Shown: one piece after another, positions 43,759-51,873 of the stretch
How the letters are laid out: every line of letters starts with the position of its first letter
Position numbering within the stretch: the stretch's first letter is position 1
Source: an uncultured Bacilli bacterium
GTDB taxonomy: Bacteria > Bacillota_I > Bacilli_A > RF39 > UBA660
DNA length: 64,000 nucleotides
Assembly (NCBI GenBank): GCA_934129945.1
Contig: CAKOXC010000002.1
Span: 124,001 to 188,000 of the forward strand
Direction of reading: 5' to 3'
Position numbers and translations under genes: made by a program
Notes under the pieces: model-generated
Told to the model about the DNA's origin: nothing
The model's database searches: none
What the model saw: the letters and a program-made list of their open reading frames with translations, nothing else

Positions 43759-44694
43759 TTAATTTACCTTTCTATTTTTATAATCTTCTTTATTTATACC
43801 ATTTAAAAATGATTTTATATCCATTGCTTTTTTACCAAAAGGTTTAATATCAGTAATATAAATAACTCCATCTTTACAAGATATTCCAAATTTATTTTTA
43901 TTTATTTCGACAATTGTACTTATATTATCTACTTTTTTTTCTTCAAATTCAGCATTTAATATTTTATATTCAATCCCATCAATTTCCATGTTAGCAAGTG
44001 GCCAAGAATATAAGCCTCTGATTTTATTGATAATATTTACACCATAATCATCAAAATTAATTCTTTCGTCTTCTCTTTTAATATTATGTGCAATTGTTGC
44101 TTCACTGTCATTTTGTTTAATTCTTTTATTAGTTTTGCTAATAATACTTGGTAAAGTTTCTATTAAAAGATTTGCTCCAAGAATAGAAAGTTTATCAAAT
44201 AAACTTTCTGCAGTATCTTCATCCAATATAGGAATTTCTTTAAAAGAAATAATATCACCTGTATCCATATTTTTATCCATATACATTATGGTCACACCAG
44301 TTTTTTTATCACCATTTATTTTAGCCCAGTGAATTGGAGCACCACCACGATATTTTGGTAATAATGAAGCGTGAACATTAATACAACCAAGTCTTGGTAA
44401 ATTAATTAATTCTTCTGGTATTATTTGACCGTATGCACAGGTAATAATTAAATCAGGATTAATATCTAATATTTTTTGATAGTCACTTCTAATTTTTTCT
44501 GGTTGAAATACTTCAATATTATTATCGATTGCTAATTGTTTAACTGGTGTATTTGTTAAAATATGTTTTCTGCCAACATATTTATCAGGTTGACTAACAA
44601 CTAAAGATACATTGTATTCATTATCTATTAAACTTTGTAAAACATTACAAGCAAAATCCGGAGTTCCCATAAACACTATTTTAATATTATTCAT
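43759..44694 (-). CDS. fmt: methionyl-tRNA formyltransferase
   Basis: Fmt formylates Met-tRNAfMet for initiation. About 311 residues: KIVFMGTPDFACNVLQSL at the start, VSQPDKYVGRKH, the LITCAYGQIIPEEL segment, the signature INVHASLLPKYRGGAPIHWAKINGDKKTGVTIMYMDKNMDTGDI and a C-terminal OB-like domain. ATG at 44694 with AGGTGA upstream is chosen. The Bacillus partner def (deformylase) is not adjacent here. Confidence 0.97.
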   Translation of the reverse strand: MNNIKIVFMGTPDFACNVLQSLIDNEYNVSLVVSQPDKYVGRKHILTNTPVKQLAIDNNIEVFQPEKIRSDYQKILDINPDLIITCAYGQIIPEELINLPRLGCINVHASLLPKYRGGAPIHWAKINGDKKTGVTIMYMDKNMDTGDIISFKEIPILDEDTAESLFDKLSILGANLLIETLPSIISKTNKRIKQNDSEATIAHNIKREDERINFDDYGVNIINKIRGLYSWPLANMEIDGIEYKILNAEFEEKKVDNISTIVEINKNKFGISCKDGVIYITDIKPFGKKAMDIKSFLNGINKEDYKNRKVN

Positions 44695-44726
44695 TATAAT
44701 CACCTAAATTTATTGTAGCAAAAAAA

Positions 44727-44750
44727 TAGAATTTTGAGAACAAAATCCTA
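44727..44750 (-). terminator. terminator after the 166-aa gene
   Basis: Minus strand TAGGATTTTG / CAAAATTCTA stem (one mismatch) with TTCT loop, then seven T. Confidence 0.75.
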
Positions 44751-44767
44751 CTTAAATTATTATTTTA

Positions 44768-45268
44768 TTATTTTTTTAAAACTTTTTTATTTTCATTTTC
44801 ATATAGTTCTATTTGTTCATAACTTGCTAAAATTTCGTTTTCTTTATTTATTATTAATTCTTCATTATTAATCGGAGAAATAACATTTAGTGGTTCGAAA
44901 AGCTTTACTGTAAAGTTTTTTATTTTATCAGTGCCAACGATTATTTTAGAAGTCACTTTATTATTTTCATCATATTTAAGCATAACAACTATTTCTGGAT
45001 GTGTAACACTTTGAAGTACATAACAATTGTCTTCTTTTCTTAAAATATTTAAATAAAGAACACCACTTTCTTGAGTATTTGTAACATATTCCATCGCAGC
45101 TGACCAATCAAGAAAATAATTTTTATTTTTATAATCTGTATCGCTATAATTTCTATATAAAATATCAGAATTAAAAGCATTTCTTCTTGGCATAAAGGAA
45201 CTAATAATTTCAGTAGCAAGACACAACCCTATTGCTAATTTAATTCTTTTTTCTTCATTTTTCACCAT
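44768..45268 (-). CDS. hypothetical protein, 166 aa
   Basis: Unrecognised. It starts with a basic helix, a weakly hydrophobic stretch (LAIGLCLATEIISSFM) and then a mixed domain with FLDWSAAMEYVTNTQESGVLYL and VTHPEIVVMLKYDENNKV. It lies between fmt and priA where def is found in Bacillus, but lacks the deformylase motifs (GxGLAAPQ, HExDH). Function unknown. Confidence 0.5.
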   Translation of the reverse strand: MVKNEEKRIKLAIGLCLATEIISSFMPRRNAFNSDILYRNYSDTDYKNKNYFLDWSAAMEYVTNTQESGVLYLNILRKEDNCYVLQSVTHPEIVVMLKYDENNKVTSKIIVGTDKIKNFTVKLFEPLNVISPINNEELIINKENEILASYEQIELYENENKKVLKK

Positions 45269-45317
45269 TTAAAACCTCCATAAATTCCTAATATTCTAAC
45301 ATTTTTTTATTTATAAA

Positions 45318-47489
45318 TCAAATCCTACTAGGATTAATATCAATTTCTAAATTAACTTTTTGATTTATTTTAAAAATATTTTGTAATTCTAGTAAAGACC
45401 TCATTAAATTATTATCTTTTCTATATTTAATTATTATTTGAAAGCGATATATATTATTAGTTTTAAAAACTGCTGCTGTAGTAGGTCCCAAAACAATTGT
45501 AGAACTATCTAAATTATTTCTTAAATAACTTGCAACATTGATAGCTTCCTTACTAGCATTTTCATAAAATTTACTGGCTACTTTAAGATTTACCAAATAA
45601 TAATATGGCGGATATTTTAATTTTCTTCTAATATCCATTTCATATTGGTAAAATTTTTCAAAATTATTTTCTACAACACATTTAAGTGTATAGTTATCCG
45701 GATTAAAAGTTTGTAGAATTACCTCTCCTTTTTTATCGCTTCTGCCCGCTCTTCCACTAGTTTGATATAAAAGTTCAAAGGTTCTTTGATTAGCTTTAAA
45801 ATCAGGAATATTTAATGTAGTATCTGCATTTATTACCCCAACTAAAGTAACAAGAGGGAAATCTAGTCCTTTACTTATCATTTGGGTACCAAGTAAAATA
45901 TCATATTGATGATTTTGAAAATCTTCAATTATTTTTTCATGCATTCCTTTTCTAGATGTTGTATCAGTATCCATTCTTATGATGGCAGCATTGGGGAATT
46001 TTTTTGCTATCTCGCGCTCTAATTTTTCGGTTCCAAGACCTAAAAAAGTTAAATCAGAATTATTACAATTAGGGCACTTATCCTTTTTATAAATAGCATA
46101 ATTACAATAATGACATCTTAACATATTAGAAGATTTATGATAAGTAAGAGTAATGTCACAGTGTGGGCATTTAAAAACATAACCACATTCAGAACAAGAA
46201 ATAAATGTCGAAAAACCTCTTCTATTTAAGAGTAAAATAATTTGTTCTTTTTTATCTAATCGATCTTGAATTTTTTCTTGTAATAATTCAGAAATCACCG
46301 GATTTCTTTTCTTCATTTCTTCTTTCATATCGACTATAAAGCAATCAGGCAAAGTTGCGTTTCCAACTCTATTTTTCATCTCTATTAATTTATAAATACC
46401 TTTTCTGGCTTTTGCAAGATCTATTAAATCAGGAGTTGCACTTCCAAGAACTAAAGGACAATTATAATATTTACATCTAAAATCTGCTATATCTTTAGCA
46501 TTATATCTTGGTACATTATCTTGTTTGTAGGTATCAGAATGTTCTTCATCAATTATGATAATTCCAATATTAGTAAATGGTGCAAAAATAGCACTTCTAG
46601 TACCTATAACAATACTTACTTCTTTTCTCTCTATTTTTCGCCATTCATCATATTTTTCACCATTTGAAAGTCCACTATGTAAAATGGCTACTTTATTGCC
46701 AAATCTAGATATAAACTTATTAACAAATTGGGGTGTTAAACTAATTTCAGGAACTAACATTATTGCTTCTTTATTATTGCTAATTACTTTATCAATTATT
46801 TGCATGTATACTTCTGTTTTACCACTTCCTGTAATTCCATGAAGAAGAATTGTATCATTAATATTTAAAGATTTTTCTATTTTTTCGTAAGCATTTTGTT
46901 GTTCAACTGTTAAAGGCAATTTTTCTGATATTTCTTTTACATCTTTTGTATATCTATAACTTTCTAGAGCTATTTCTTTTATCAAATTATTTTTTAACAG
47001 TGTATTTGTAGAAGAACTAGATATCTCCATTGCCTCTTTTTTTTCTAATCTTTTACACTTTTCTATTAAATTAATAATATTTACTTGGCTATTATTTTTA
47101 CAGTTTTGTAAAGCTTGTTCAAAAGGAATATTTAATTCTAAATATTTTACTTCTTTCTTATTAATATTAGTACCATTTTTTGCTTTTAGTGCAGTTGGTA
47201 ACATACATTCATAAGCACTTATTAAACTGCACAATGTTTTTGTAGATATATATTTTCCTAAAGCAAGTAATTCTTCATTTAATACTGGTTTTTCATCAAT
47301 AACTTTTATAATATCTTTTACTTCATAATCATTAGCTTCATTAGTAATTTCTAAAACAAAGCCTTCTAATTTTTGATGGCCAAATTCAACTAATACTCTA
47401 CACCCAACAAAACAAGGTTCAATTATTTTATACGTATATGTACCAGTAATATTCTTACTTTTTAATTCTACCAAGACATTTGCATACAT
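45318..47489 (-). CDS. priA: primosomal protein N' (PriA helicase)
   Basis: PriA restarts stalled replication forks. The 723-residue protein has an N-terminal DNA-binding domain, Walker A GITGSGKTEVYMQI (about residue 215-228), the DEEHSDTYKQDNVPRYNAKDIADFR DEAH box region, a zinc-binding insert with four Cys pairs (CSECGYVFKCPHC, CHYCNYAIYKKDKCPNC), and the C-terminal helicase lobe with LLGTQMISKGLDFPLVTLVGV and QTSGRAGRSDKKGEVILQT. It closes the conserved fmt-priA cluster. Confidence 0.97.
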   Translation of the reverse strand: MYANVLVELKSKNITGTYTYKIIEPCFVGCRVLVEFGHQKLEGFVLEITNEANDYEVKDIIKVIDEKPVLNEELLALGKYISTKTLCSLISAYECMLPTALKAKNGTNINKKEVKYLELNIPFEQALQNCKNNSQVNIINLIEKCKRLEKKEAMEISSSSTNTLLKNNLIKEIALESYRYTKDVKEISEKLPLTVEQQNAYEKIEKSLNINDTILLHGITGSGKTEVYMQIIDKVISNNKEAIMLVPEISLTPQFVNKFISRFGNKVAILHSGLSNGEKYDEWRKIERKEVSIVIGTRSAIFAPFTNIGIIIIDEEHSDTYKQDNVPRYNAKDIADFRCKYYNCPLVLGSATPDLIDLAKARKGIYKLIEMKNRVGNATLPDCFIVDMKEEMKKRNPVISELLQEKIQDRLDKKEQIILLLNRRGFSTFISCSECGYVFKCPHCDITLTYHKSSNMLRCHYCNYAIYKKDKCPNCNNSDLTFLGLGTEKLEREIAKKFPNAAIIRMDTDTTSRKGMHEKIIEDFQNHQYDILLGTQMISKGLDFPLVTLVGVINADTTLNIPDFKANQRTFELLYQTSGRAGRSDKKGEVILQTFNPDNYTLKCVVENNFEKFYQYEMDIRRKLKYPPYYYLVNLKVASKFYENASKEAINVASYLRNNLDSSTIVLGPTTAAVFKTNNIYRFQIIIKYRKDNNLMRSLLELQNIFKINQKVNLEIDINPSRI

Positions 47490-47585
47490 TAGAATCTTTC
47501 CTTTCTAAGGATATTATATCATTTATTTGCGTTTTTTCCATAATTATGGTATTCTATTCTAGCAATTTGAAAGAGGGTTTTAAAA

Positions 47586-48455
47586 ATGAATAAAAATATT
47601 TATGATGATTTCACAGCAAGTTATTACAATTGTAGTTCATTATTTTCATTTAATGATAAAGAAATTTCAGATTATTTTGAAAGCATGGTTAACAATGACT
47701 TATTAATCAACGAAAAATATAATTTGGTAGTTACTTCTGAAAAAGAAAATAGTAAAAAATATTTAACATATGATGCTACAACCAAAACTTTTTTCTTTAA
47801 TAGACGTATATTTCAAACCTTATTTTATATAGAAAATAAAGATTCAAGTAATATTATTTTTGCTTGTAACCACGCTATTATAGAAATCATTCATACAATT
47901 ATTTCTAAAATTGAACTTGAAAGAAAAATTAAAAGTAAATCTTTTTACAAAAATAATCCTATTTTTTACAGATGCTTTCTTCAAGAAAGTGTATCAGGAT
48001 ATAAAAATGAATTAAAAGAAAATTTTATTATTGCTAAAAAGACTCAATTACTAAATAATTTTTACAACACCTGTATTAAAGAATTTGGCTTAGACGAATG
48101 TTTAAAAAATGAACTTAATACTTGGCTAAGAAATTACTTATTAAACCACGAAAACAATGGTATTTTAAATGTAATAAATAGCTATCAAAATTTAGCTGAT
48201 ATTTTCTGTATAAATTTAATTGATTATGGAAAAGAAATACAAGATAAATATGACATAGAAACTTTAGAAAAATACAATTATACTACATTGCAAAAGGAAT
48301 TGAATAGAAAATCATTATTAGATTCAATCCTTTATAGTAAAAAATTTTCTAAACATGAAAAAGAAATTATTAAAGATAAAAATATCAATATTTTAGATTA
48401 TGCAAATAATGAAGTTATTAATAATATGAATATTAAATTAGCTTTAAAAAGATAA
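47586..48455 (+). CDS. hypothetical protein, 289 aa
   Basis: One of few plus-strand genes. No family is recognised and no membrane segment or signal is seen. The protein is Asn/Lys-rich and mostly helical (for example IIFACNHAIIEIIHTIISKIELERKIKSKSF). A GAAAGAGGG ribosome site precedes the ATG at 47586. It is divergent from priA and has its own terminator with the SPFH gene facing it. Confidence 0.55.
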   Translation: MNKNIYDDFTASYYNCSSLFSFNDKEISDYFESMVNNDLLINEKYNLVVTSEKENSKKYLTYDATTKTFFFNRRIFQTLFYIENKDSSNIIFACNHAIIEIIHTIISKIELERKIKSKSFYKNNPIFYRCFLQESVSGYKNELKENFIIAKKTQLLNNFYNTCIKEFGLDECLKNELNTWLRNYLLNHENNGILNVINSYQNLADIFCINLIDYGKEIQDKYDIETLEKYNYTTLQKELNRKSLLDSILYSKKFSKHEKEIIKDKNINILDYANNEVINNMNIKLALKR

Positions 48456-48458
48456 TAT

Positions 48459-48486
48459 AAAATCCTACACTTTGTTGTAGGATTTT
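48459..48486. terminator. bidirectional terminator
   Basis: AAAATCCTACA / TGTAGGATTTT stem with TTTGT loop lies between the convergent ends of the unknown gene and the SPFH gene and can serve both. Confidence 0.8.
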
Positions 48487-48491
48487 ATTAA

Positions 48492-49382
48492 TTATTTTTT
48501 ATTATTTTTAGTTAATTCAGATAGAGTAATTCCTAGTGAAGCTATACCTTGTAAATCACTTGGAACTATTATTTTAGTAGCTTGTCCATTAGCCATATTT
48601 TGTAAAGCTTCAAAACTTTTTAGAGCAAGGACATTATTATCAGCTTTTGCTTCTTTTAATAGCTTTATACCATCGGCTTCTGCTTGTTTCATTTTTAATA
48701 ATGCTTCTGCTTCACCTTCAGCAATTTTAATTTGTGATTCTTTTTGAGCTTCTGCTCTTAAAATTGCACTTTCTTTTTCACCTTCAGCAATTAAAATACT
48801 AGATTTTTTTTCACCCTCAGCTTGAAGAATTTTTTCTCTTCTTTCACGTTCAGCACGCATTTGTTTTTCCATTGCTTCTTGAATATCTTTTGGAGGAATA
48901 ATATTTTTTACTTCCACACGATTTACTTTAATTCCCCAAGGATCAGTAGCTTCGTCTAGTATTGAACGCATTTTAGAATTAATTATATCTCTTGATGTCA
49001 AAGTTTGGTCTAATTCAAGTTCTCCAATAATATTACGAAGAGTTGTAGCAGTTAAGTTTTCTATAGCATTTATTGGTCTTTCAACACCATAAGTAAATAA
49101 TCTTGGATCTGTAATTTGAAAATATACTACAGTATCAATTTGCATTGTAACATTATCTTTTGTAATAACAGGTTGAGGTGCAAAATCTTTTACTATTTCT
49201 TTTAAAGATACATTATTACTAATTCTATCGATAAAAGGTATTTTTACATGTAATCCATTTTTCCATGTTGTATAATAAGATCCTAATCTTTCAATAACAT
49301 AGCTTCTAGCTTGTGGTACTACTTTAATATTTGGTATAACTAAAATAATTATAATAACTAAAATTGCAATTAAAAATTCCAT
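48492..49382 (-). CDS. SPFH/band-7 membrane protein (stomatin-like)
   Basis: A 296-residue protein with one N-terminal membrane span (MEFLIAILVIIIILVIPNIKVV), a band-7 domain (VPQARSYVIERLGSYYTTWKNGLHVKIPFIDRI, VVYFQITDPRLFTYGVERP, EIVKDFAPQPVITKDNV), and a long charged coiled coil with MRAERERREKILQAEGEKKSSILIAEGEKES. SPFH proteins form large membrane-attached cages. It is paired with an NfeD-like gene 1 base away, the usual arrangement. Confidence 0.93.
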   Translation of the reverse strand: MEFLIAILVIIIILVIPNIKVVPQARSYVIERLGSYYTTWKNGLHVKIPFIDRISNNVSLKEIVKDFAPQPVITKDNVTMQIDTVVYFQITDPRLFTYGVERPINAIENLTATTLRNIIGELELDQTLTSRDIINSKMRSILDEATDPWGIKVNRVEVKNIIPPKDIQEAMEKQMRAERERREKILQAEGEKKSSILIAEGEKESAILRAEAQKESQIKIAEGEAEALLKMKQAEADGIKLLKEAKADNNVLALKSFEALQNMANGQATKIIVPSDLQGIASLGITLSELTKNNKK

Positions 49383-49808
49383 TTATTTTCCTTCTTTCTC
49401 TACTATTAATTTTACTCCATCAATAGCTTTAATTATGACTTCTTGTCCTTTTTTTATTTCTGACTTAGAAATTGCACTCCAATGTTTTCCATCAACTTTT
49501 ACTTCACCAATACTATTCTTTTTAATATCTTCAGTTACAACACCGACTTCTCCGATAACTCGATCTAAATTAGTTGAAACATGCTTTGTTTTTAATAATT
49601 TAGTAAGAATTGGTCTTGTTGTAATAAGAAGTATAATTCCTAGTAATACGAAAACAAAAAATTGTATATAGAAACTAGAAATAAAGAATGACAATATAAG
49701 TGAAACTATTGCACTAGCAATAAACCAAATTGAAACAAGCCCTATTGTACAAATTTCTAAAATTGTCAAAAATAGAATAATTATTATCCATAAAACCCAT
49801 AACTCCAT
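49383..49808 (-). CDS. NfeD-like membrane protein
   Basis: A 141-residue protein with about three membrane segments at the N-terminal side (IIILFLTILEICTIGLVSIWFIASAIVSLILSF, IQFFVFVLLGIILLITT) and a C-terminal OB-fold domain (VIGEVGVVTEDIKKNSIGEVKVDGKHWSAIS...). NfeD proteins partner with SPFH proteins, which here follow directly downstream. Confidence 0.88.
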   Translation of the reverse strand: MELWVLWIIIILFLTILEICTIGLVSIWFIASAIVSLILSFFISSFYIQFFVFVLLGIILLITTRPILTKLLKTKHVSTNLDRVIGEVGVVTEDIKKNSIGEVKVDGKHWSAISKSEIKKGQEVIIKAIDGVKLIVEKEGK

Positions 49809-49922
49809 AATACTTCTCTCCTTAATCTAATTATACTAAATAGTATTTAAAAAGCAAGGAAAAAGAACTGAAAGCAACTAATTAAATTTTATCTAAAATA
49901 AATACTTTTTTAAACTTAAAAT

Positions 49923-49952
49923 TTGACCTAGATATATTAAGTATGTTATTAT
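49923..49952 (+). promoter_or_regulatory. promoter of antisense-type RNA, copy 2
   Basis: TTGACC (49923-49928), 18 bases, TATTAT (49947-49952), followed by TAATTTAG and TGAGAAGC exactly as in copy 1. Confidence 0.65.
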
Positions 49953-49959
49953 TAATTTA

Positions 49960-50057
49960 GTGAGAAGCAAAAAGTCTTTTAGGGACTTGATGCTTGCCAC
50001 ATTTTGGTTTCAAGCACCTTTATTCAGGTTTTAAGAATAAAGATGCTTTTTTTATTA
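49960..50057 (+). ncRNA. short regulatory RNA, copy 2 (candidate RNA antitoxin)
   Basis: Nearly identical to the RNA at 13820-13915: it starts GUGAGAAGCAAAAAGUC, keeps UAGGGACUUGAUGCUUGCCAC, and ends in the same terminator stem (50013-50054). Only a few bases in the middle segment differ. The strong RNA conservation against the decayed peptide frame points to the RNA as the part under selection, possibly to silence other copies in trans (inference). Confidence 0.65.
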
Positions 50058-50147
50058 TATTAATATAAATACTAATTTATAAATTATATATAATAGTATG
50101 ATTATTTAGATGTATAATCCGAAGATTAAAAAATCTTTTTTAGTCAT
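50055..50147 (-). pseudogene. decayed hydrophobic peptide gene, copy 2
   Basis: ATG at 50147 follows GAGGG; the frame gives MTKKDFLIFGLYI, then an in-frame TAA (50106-50108), then IIILLYIIYKLVFILI to a second TAA. Without the internal stop it would be a 30-residue hydrophobic peptide like the 35-aa one of copy 1. Sequence identity between the two is low, only composition and layout match. Stop accumulation is expected if the peptide is harmful or useless. Confidence 0.5.
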
Positions 50148-50151
50148 ATGT

Positions 50152-50211
50152 ACTACCCTCTTTCATAGTTTTACCAAAACCCCCTGAATTTTAGTCCCTA
50201 ATTATGGTAGC
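50152..50211 (-). promoter_or_regulatory. leader pairing with ribosome site, copy 2
   Basis: GCUACC (50211-50206) can pair with GGUAGU (50157-50152). Against copy 1 (GCCACC / GGUGGU) the C-to-U and G-to-A changes preserve the pair. Confidence 0.55.
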
Positions 50212-50241
50212 AAGCATCTTCTTTTTGCTTCTCGATAGTGT

Positions 50242-50294
50242 ATTATATAGTAATTTTTTTATATTTTAAGGCTTTCGACAAATAGTGGCAAATG
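50242..50294 (-). promoter_or_regulatory. promoter with Spo0A-box-like sites, copy 2
   Basis: Minus strand TTAAAA (50264-50269), 16 bases, TATAAT (50242-50247). Upstream TTTGTCGAAA (50273-50282) is identical to copy 1; the second site one turn further reads TTTGCCACTA, more diverged. Confidence 0.55.
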
Positions 50295-50308
50295 TTTTAT
50301 AAAAAAAA

Positions 50309-50334
50309 TACATTAAAGCTAAATTAATGTATTT
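50309..50334 (-). terminator. terminator after the 222-aa gene
   Basis: Minus strand AATACATTAA / TTAATGTATT-type stem with a TTTAGC loop, followed by eight T. Confidence 0.8.
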
Positions 50335-50335
50335 T

Positions 50336-51004
50336 TTAACCAATATTAATATTTCCATCTATATCTATAAACATAGCATAACTTCCACCACCACTAGTTC
50401 CTTCTAAGATATTAACTATGTTTTTATAACCTTTATAATTATTTTCTATTTCTATTTTTTTATCTAATGCTCCTAATTCAACATTTGCCATACCTACTGT
50501 GCCATCATTTTTAATAAAATATAAATTTCTAAAGCCACCATTTCCAGTATAAACCATTTCAAAATTCCAAACATCTGTAGCTATTAAATATTCTTTACCA
50601 AATATGCTTTTCAATTCTTCACCTTTATAATTAACAGTCAATTTTCCATTTAAAAGAACAACGTCATAATCATTACCAAATTGATTACATGAATCACTAG
50701 CTGCATTAAATTCAGTCGCATCATCAGTTCTACATATAAAATATTTTGATATTGTTAAAGAATCTGAAGCATTACCTGATCCTTCATTCCATTTGTCAAT
50801 TTCTGTTTTTTCGTTGTTAATTTCATTTTTATAATTATCTATAAAAGCTTTATATCTCTCATCAAAAGTATCTTTATCTTTTGCTAAGTTTTTATCACTT
50901 TTTTCTACTTCTTTTTCTTCTTTAAAAAACTTATCATATGATAAATATCCACCTAATCCTATAACACACAATAATAAAATTACTATACAAATATTTTTCT
51001 TCAT
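50336..51004 (-). CDS. membrane-anchored protein, paralogue A
   Basis: A 222-residue protein with an N-terminal membrane span (KNICIVILLLCVIGLGGYLSYDKFF), a charged linker (EEKEVEKSDKNLAKDKDT...RYKAFIDNYK) and an extracytoplasmic beta domain with YLIATDVWNFEM, RNLYFIKNDGTVGMANVE and MFIDIDGNINIG. The first 60 residues are nearly identical to the neighbour at 51014-51745 while the ectodomain is diverged. Family not recognised. Confidence 0.6.
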   Translation of the reverse strand: MKKNICIVILLLCVIGLGGYLSYDKFFKEEKEVEKSDKNLAKDKDTFDERYKAFIDNYKNEINNEKTEIDKWNEGSGNASDSLTISKYFICRTDDATEFNAASDSCNQFGNDYDVVLLNGKLTVNYKGEELKSIFGKEYLIATDVWNFEMVYTGNGGFRNLYFIKNDGTVGMANVELGALDKKIEIENNYKGYKNIVNILEGTSGGGSYAMFIDIDGNINIG

Positions 51005-51013
51005 TTTTTCACC

Positions 51014-51745
51014 CTATTCTATTTCGTCATCATTTAATCCATAAACATTTCCATCTATATCAGTCGCTAACAAATGGCTTTTACCAGCATAACTTGCTTC
51101 TTTTATATCAATAATGTTCTTTAGATTATGATAATTATTTACGATTTTAAATTTTTCTGAATTAAAGCCAACTTCATTTTTTAAAATTACTCCATATTCA
51201 ATTTCAGCATAGCCAACACTTCCGTCATTTTTAATAAAATATAAAGTTTTAAAACTACCTGCTTCAAAACCAATTTCAAAATTCCATACATCTTTTGCTA
51301 TTAAATAATATCTACCATAAATTTTTTGAAGCTCTTCGTTATCATACGAAATTGTTAAATTTCCATCTTCTAAAATAACGTTGTAAGAAGATCCTATTTC
51401 ACATACATTATTTGAAAATGTAAATTCATTGGTATCGTCTGATATTTCTTTACTTGAAATGCAAGAATAGGTTTTCCATATAGAAAGATTATCTACATAC
51501 CCATCATTTTCATAAGCATCATTTTCATTACTTTTATCAATTTTTACTTTTTTATTATTAATTGCAGTTTTATAATTATCTATAAAAGCTTTATATCTCT
51601 CATCAACAGTATCTTTATCTTTTGCTAAGTTTTTATCACTTTTTTCTACTTCTTTTTCTTCTTTAAAAAACTTATCATATGATAAATATCCACCAAGTCC
51701 TAAAACACACAATAATAAAACTATTATACAAATATTTTTCTTCAT
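51014..51745 (-). CDS. membrane-anchored protein, paralogue B
   Basis: A 243-residue tandem paralogue of the gene at 50336-51004. Same anchor and linker (KNICIIVLLLCVLGLGGYLSYDKFF, KDKDTVDERYKAFIDNYK), and the same ectodomain plan YLIAKDVWNFEIGF, KTLYFIKNDGSVGYAEIEYG, LLATDIDGNVYGL, but with longer insertions. The pair is 9 bases apart and probably co-transcribed. Function unknown; surface exposed by inference. Confidence 0.6.
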   Translation of the reverse strand: MKKNICIIVLLLCVLGLGGYLSYDKFFKEEKEVEKSDKNLAKDKDTVDERYKAFIDNYKTAINNKKVKIDKSNENDAYENDGYVDNLSIWKTYSCISSKEISDDTNEFTFSNNVCEIGSSYNVILEDGNLTISYDNEELQKIYGRYYLIAKDVWNFEIGFEAGSFKTLYFIKNDGSVGYAEIEYGVILKNEVGFNSEKFKIVNNYHNLKNIIDIKEASYAGKSHLLATDIDGNVYGLNDDEIE

Positions 51746-51848
51746 TTTTTACCTCTTTCTAATCTTTATTATCTAGCTTAATAATATCTTGGATAGTTCT
51801 TTACGTCAACAATGAAGTCAAATATTTTTATGGCTTAGTAAAATAAAA

Positions 51849-51873
51849 AAGTTAAAACATTTAGTCTTAACTT
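51849..51873 (-). terminator. terminator of ileS
   Basis: Minus strand AAGTTAA / TTAACTT stem with a longer loop and six T; overlaps the ileS stop. Confidence 0.6.

Larger units (their letters stand above)
49922..50301. repeat. dispersed repeat element, copy 2
   Basis: Second copy of the element at 13783-14175, same orientation, between the NfeD-like gene and a membrane-protein gene pair. The stretch 49809-50335 holds nothing else. Confidence 0.85.

Noticed and set aside
50055..50147. Stop-codon recoding in the copy 2 peptide
   Set aside because: The internal stop is TAA, and no TAA or TGA read-through is needed in any other gene of the window.
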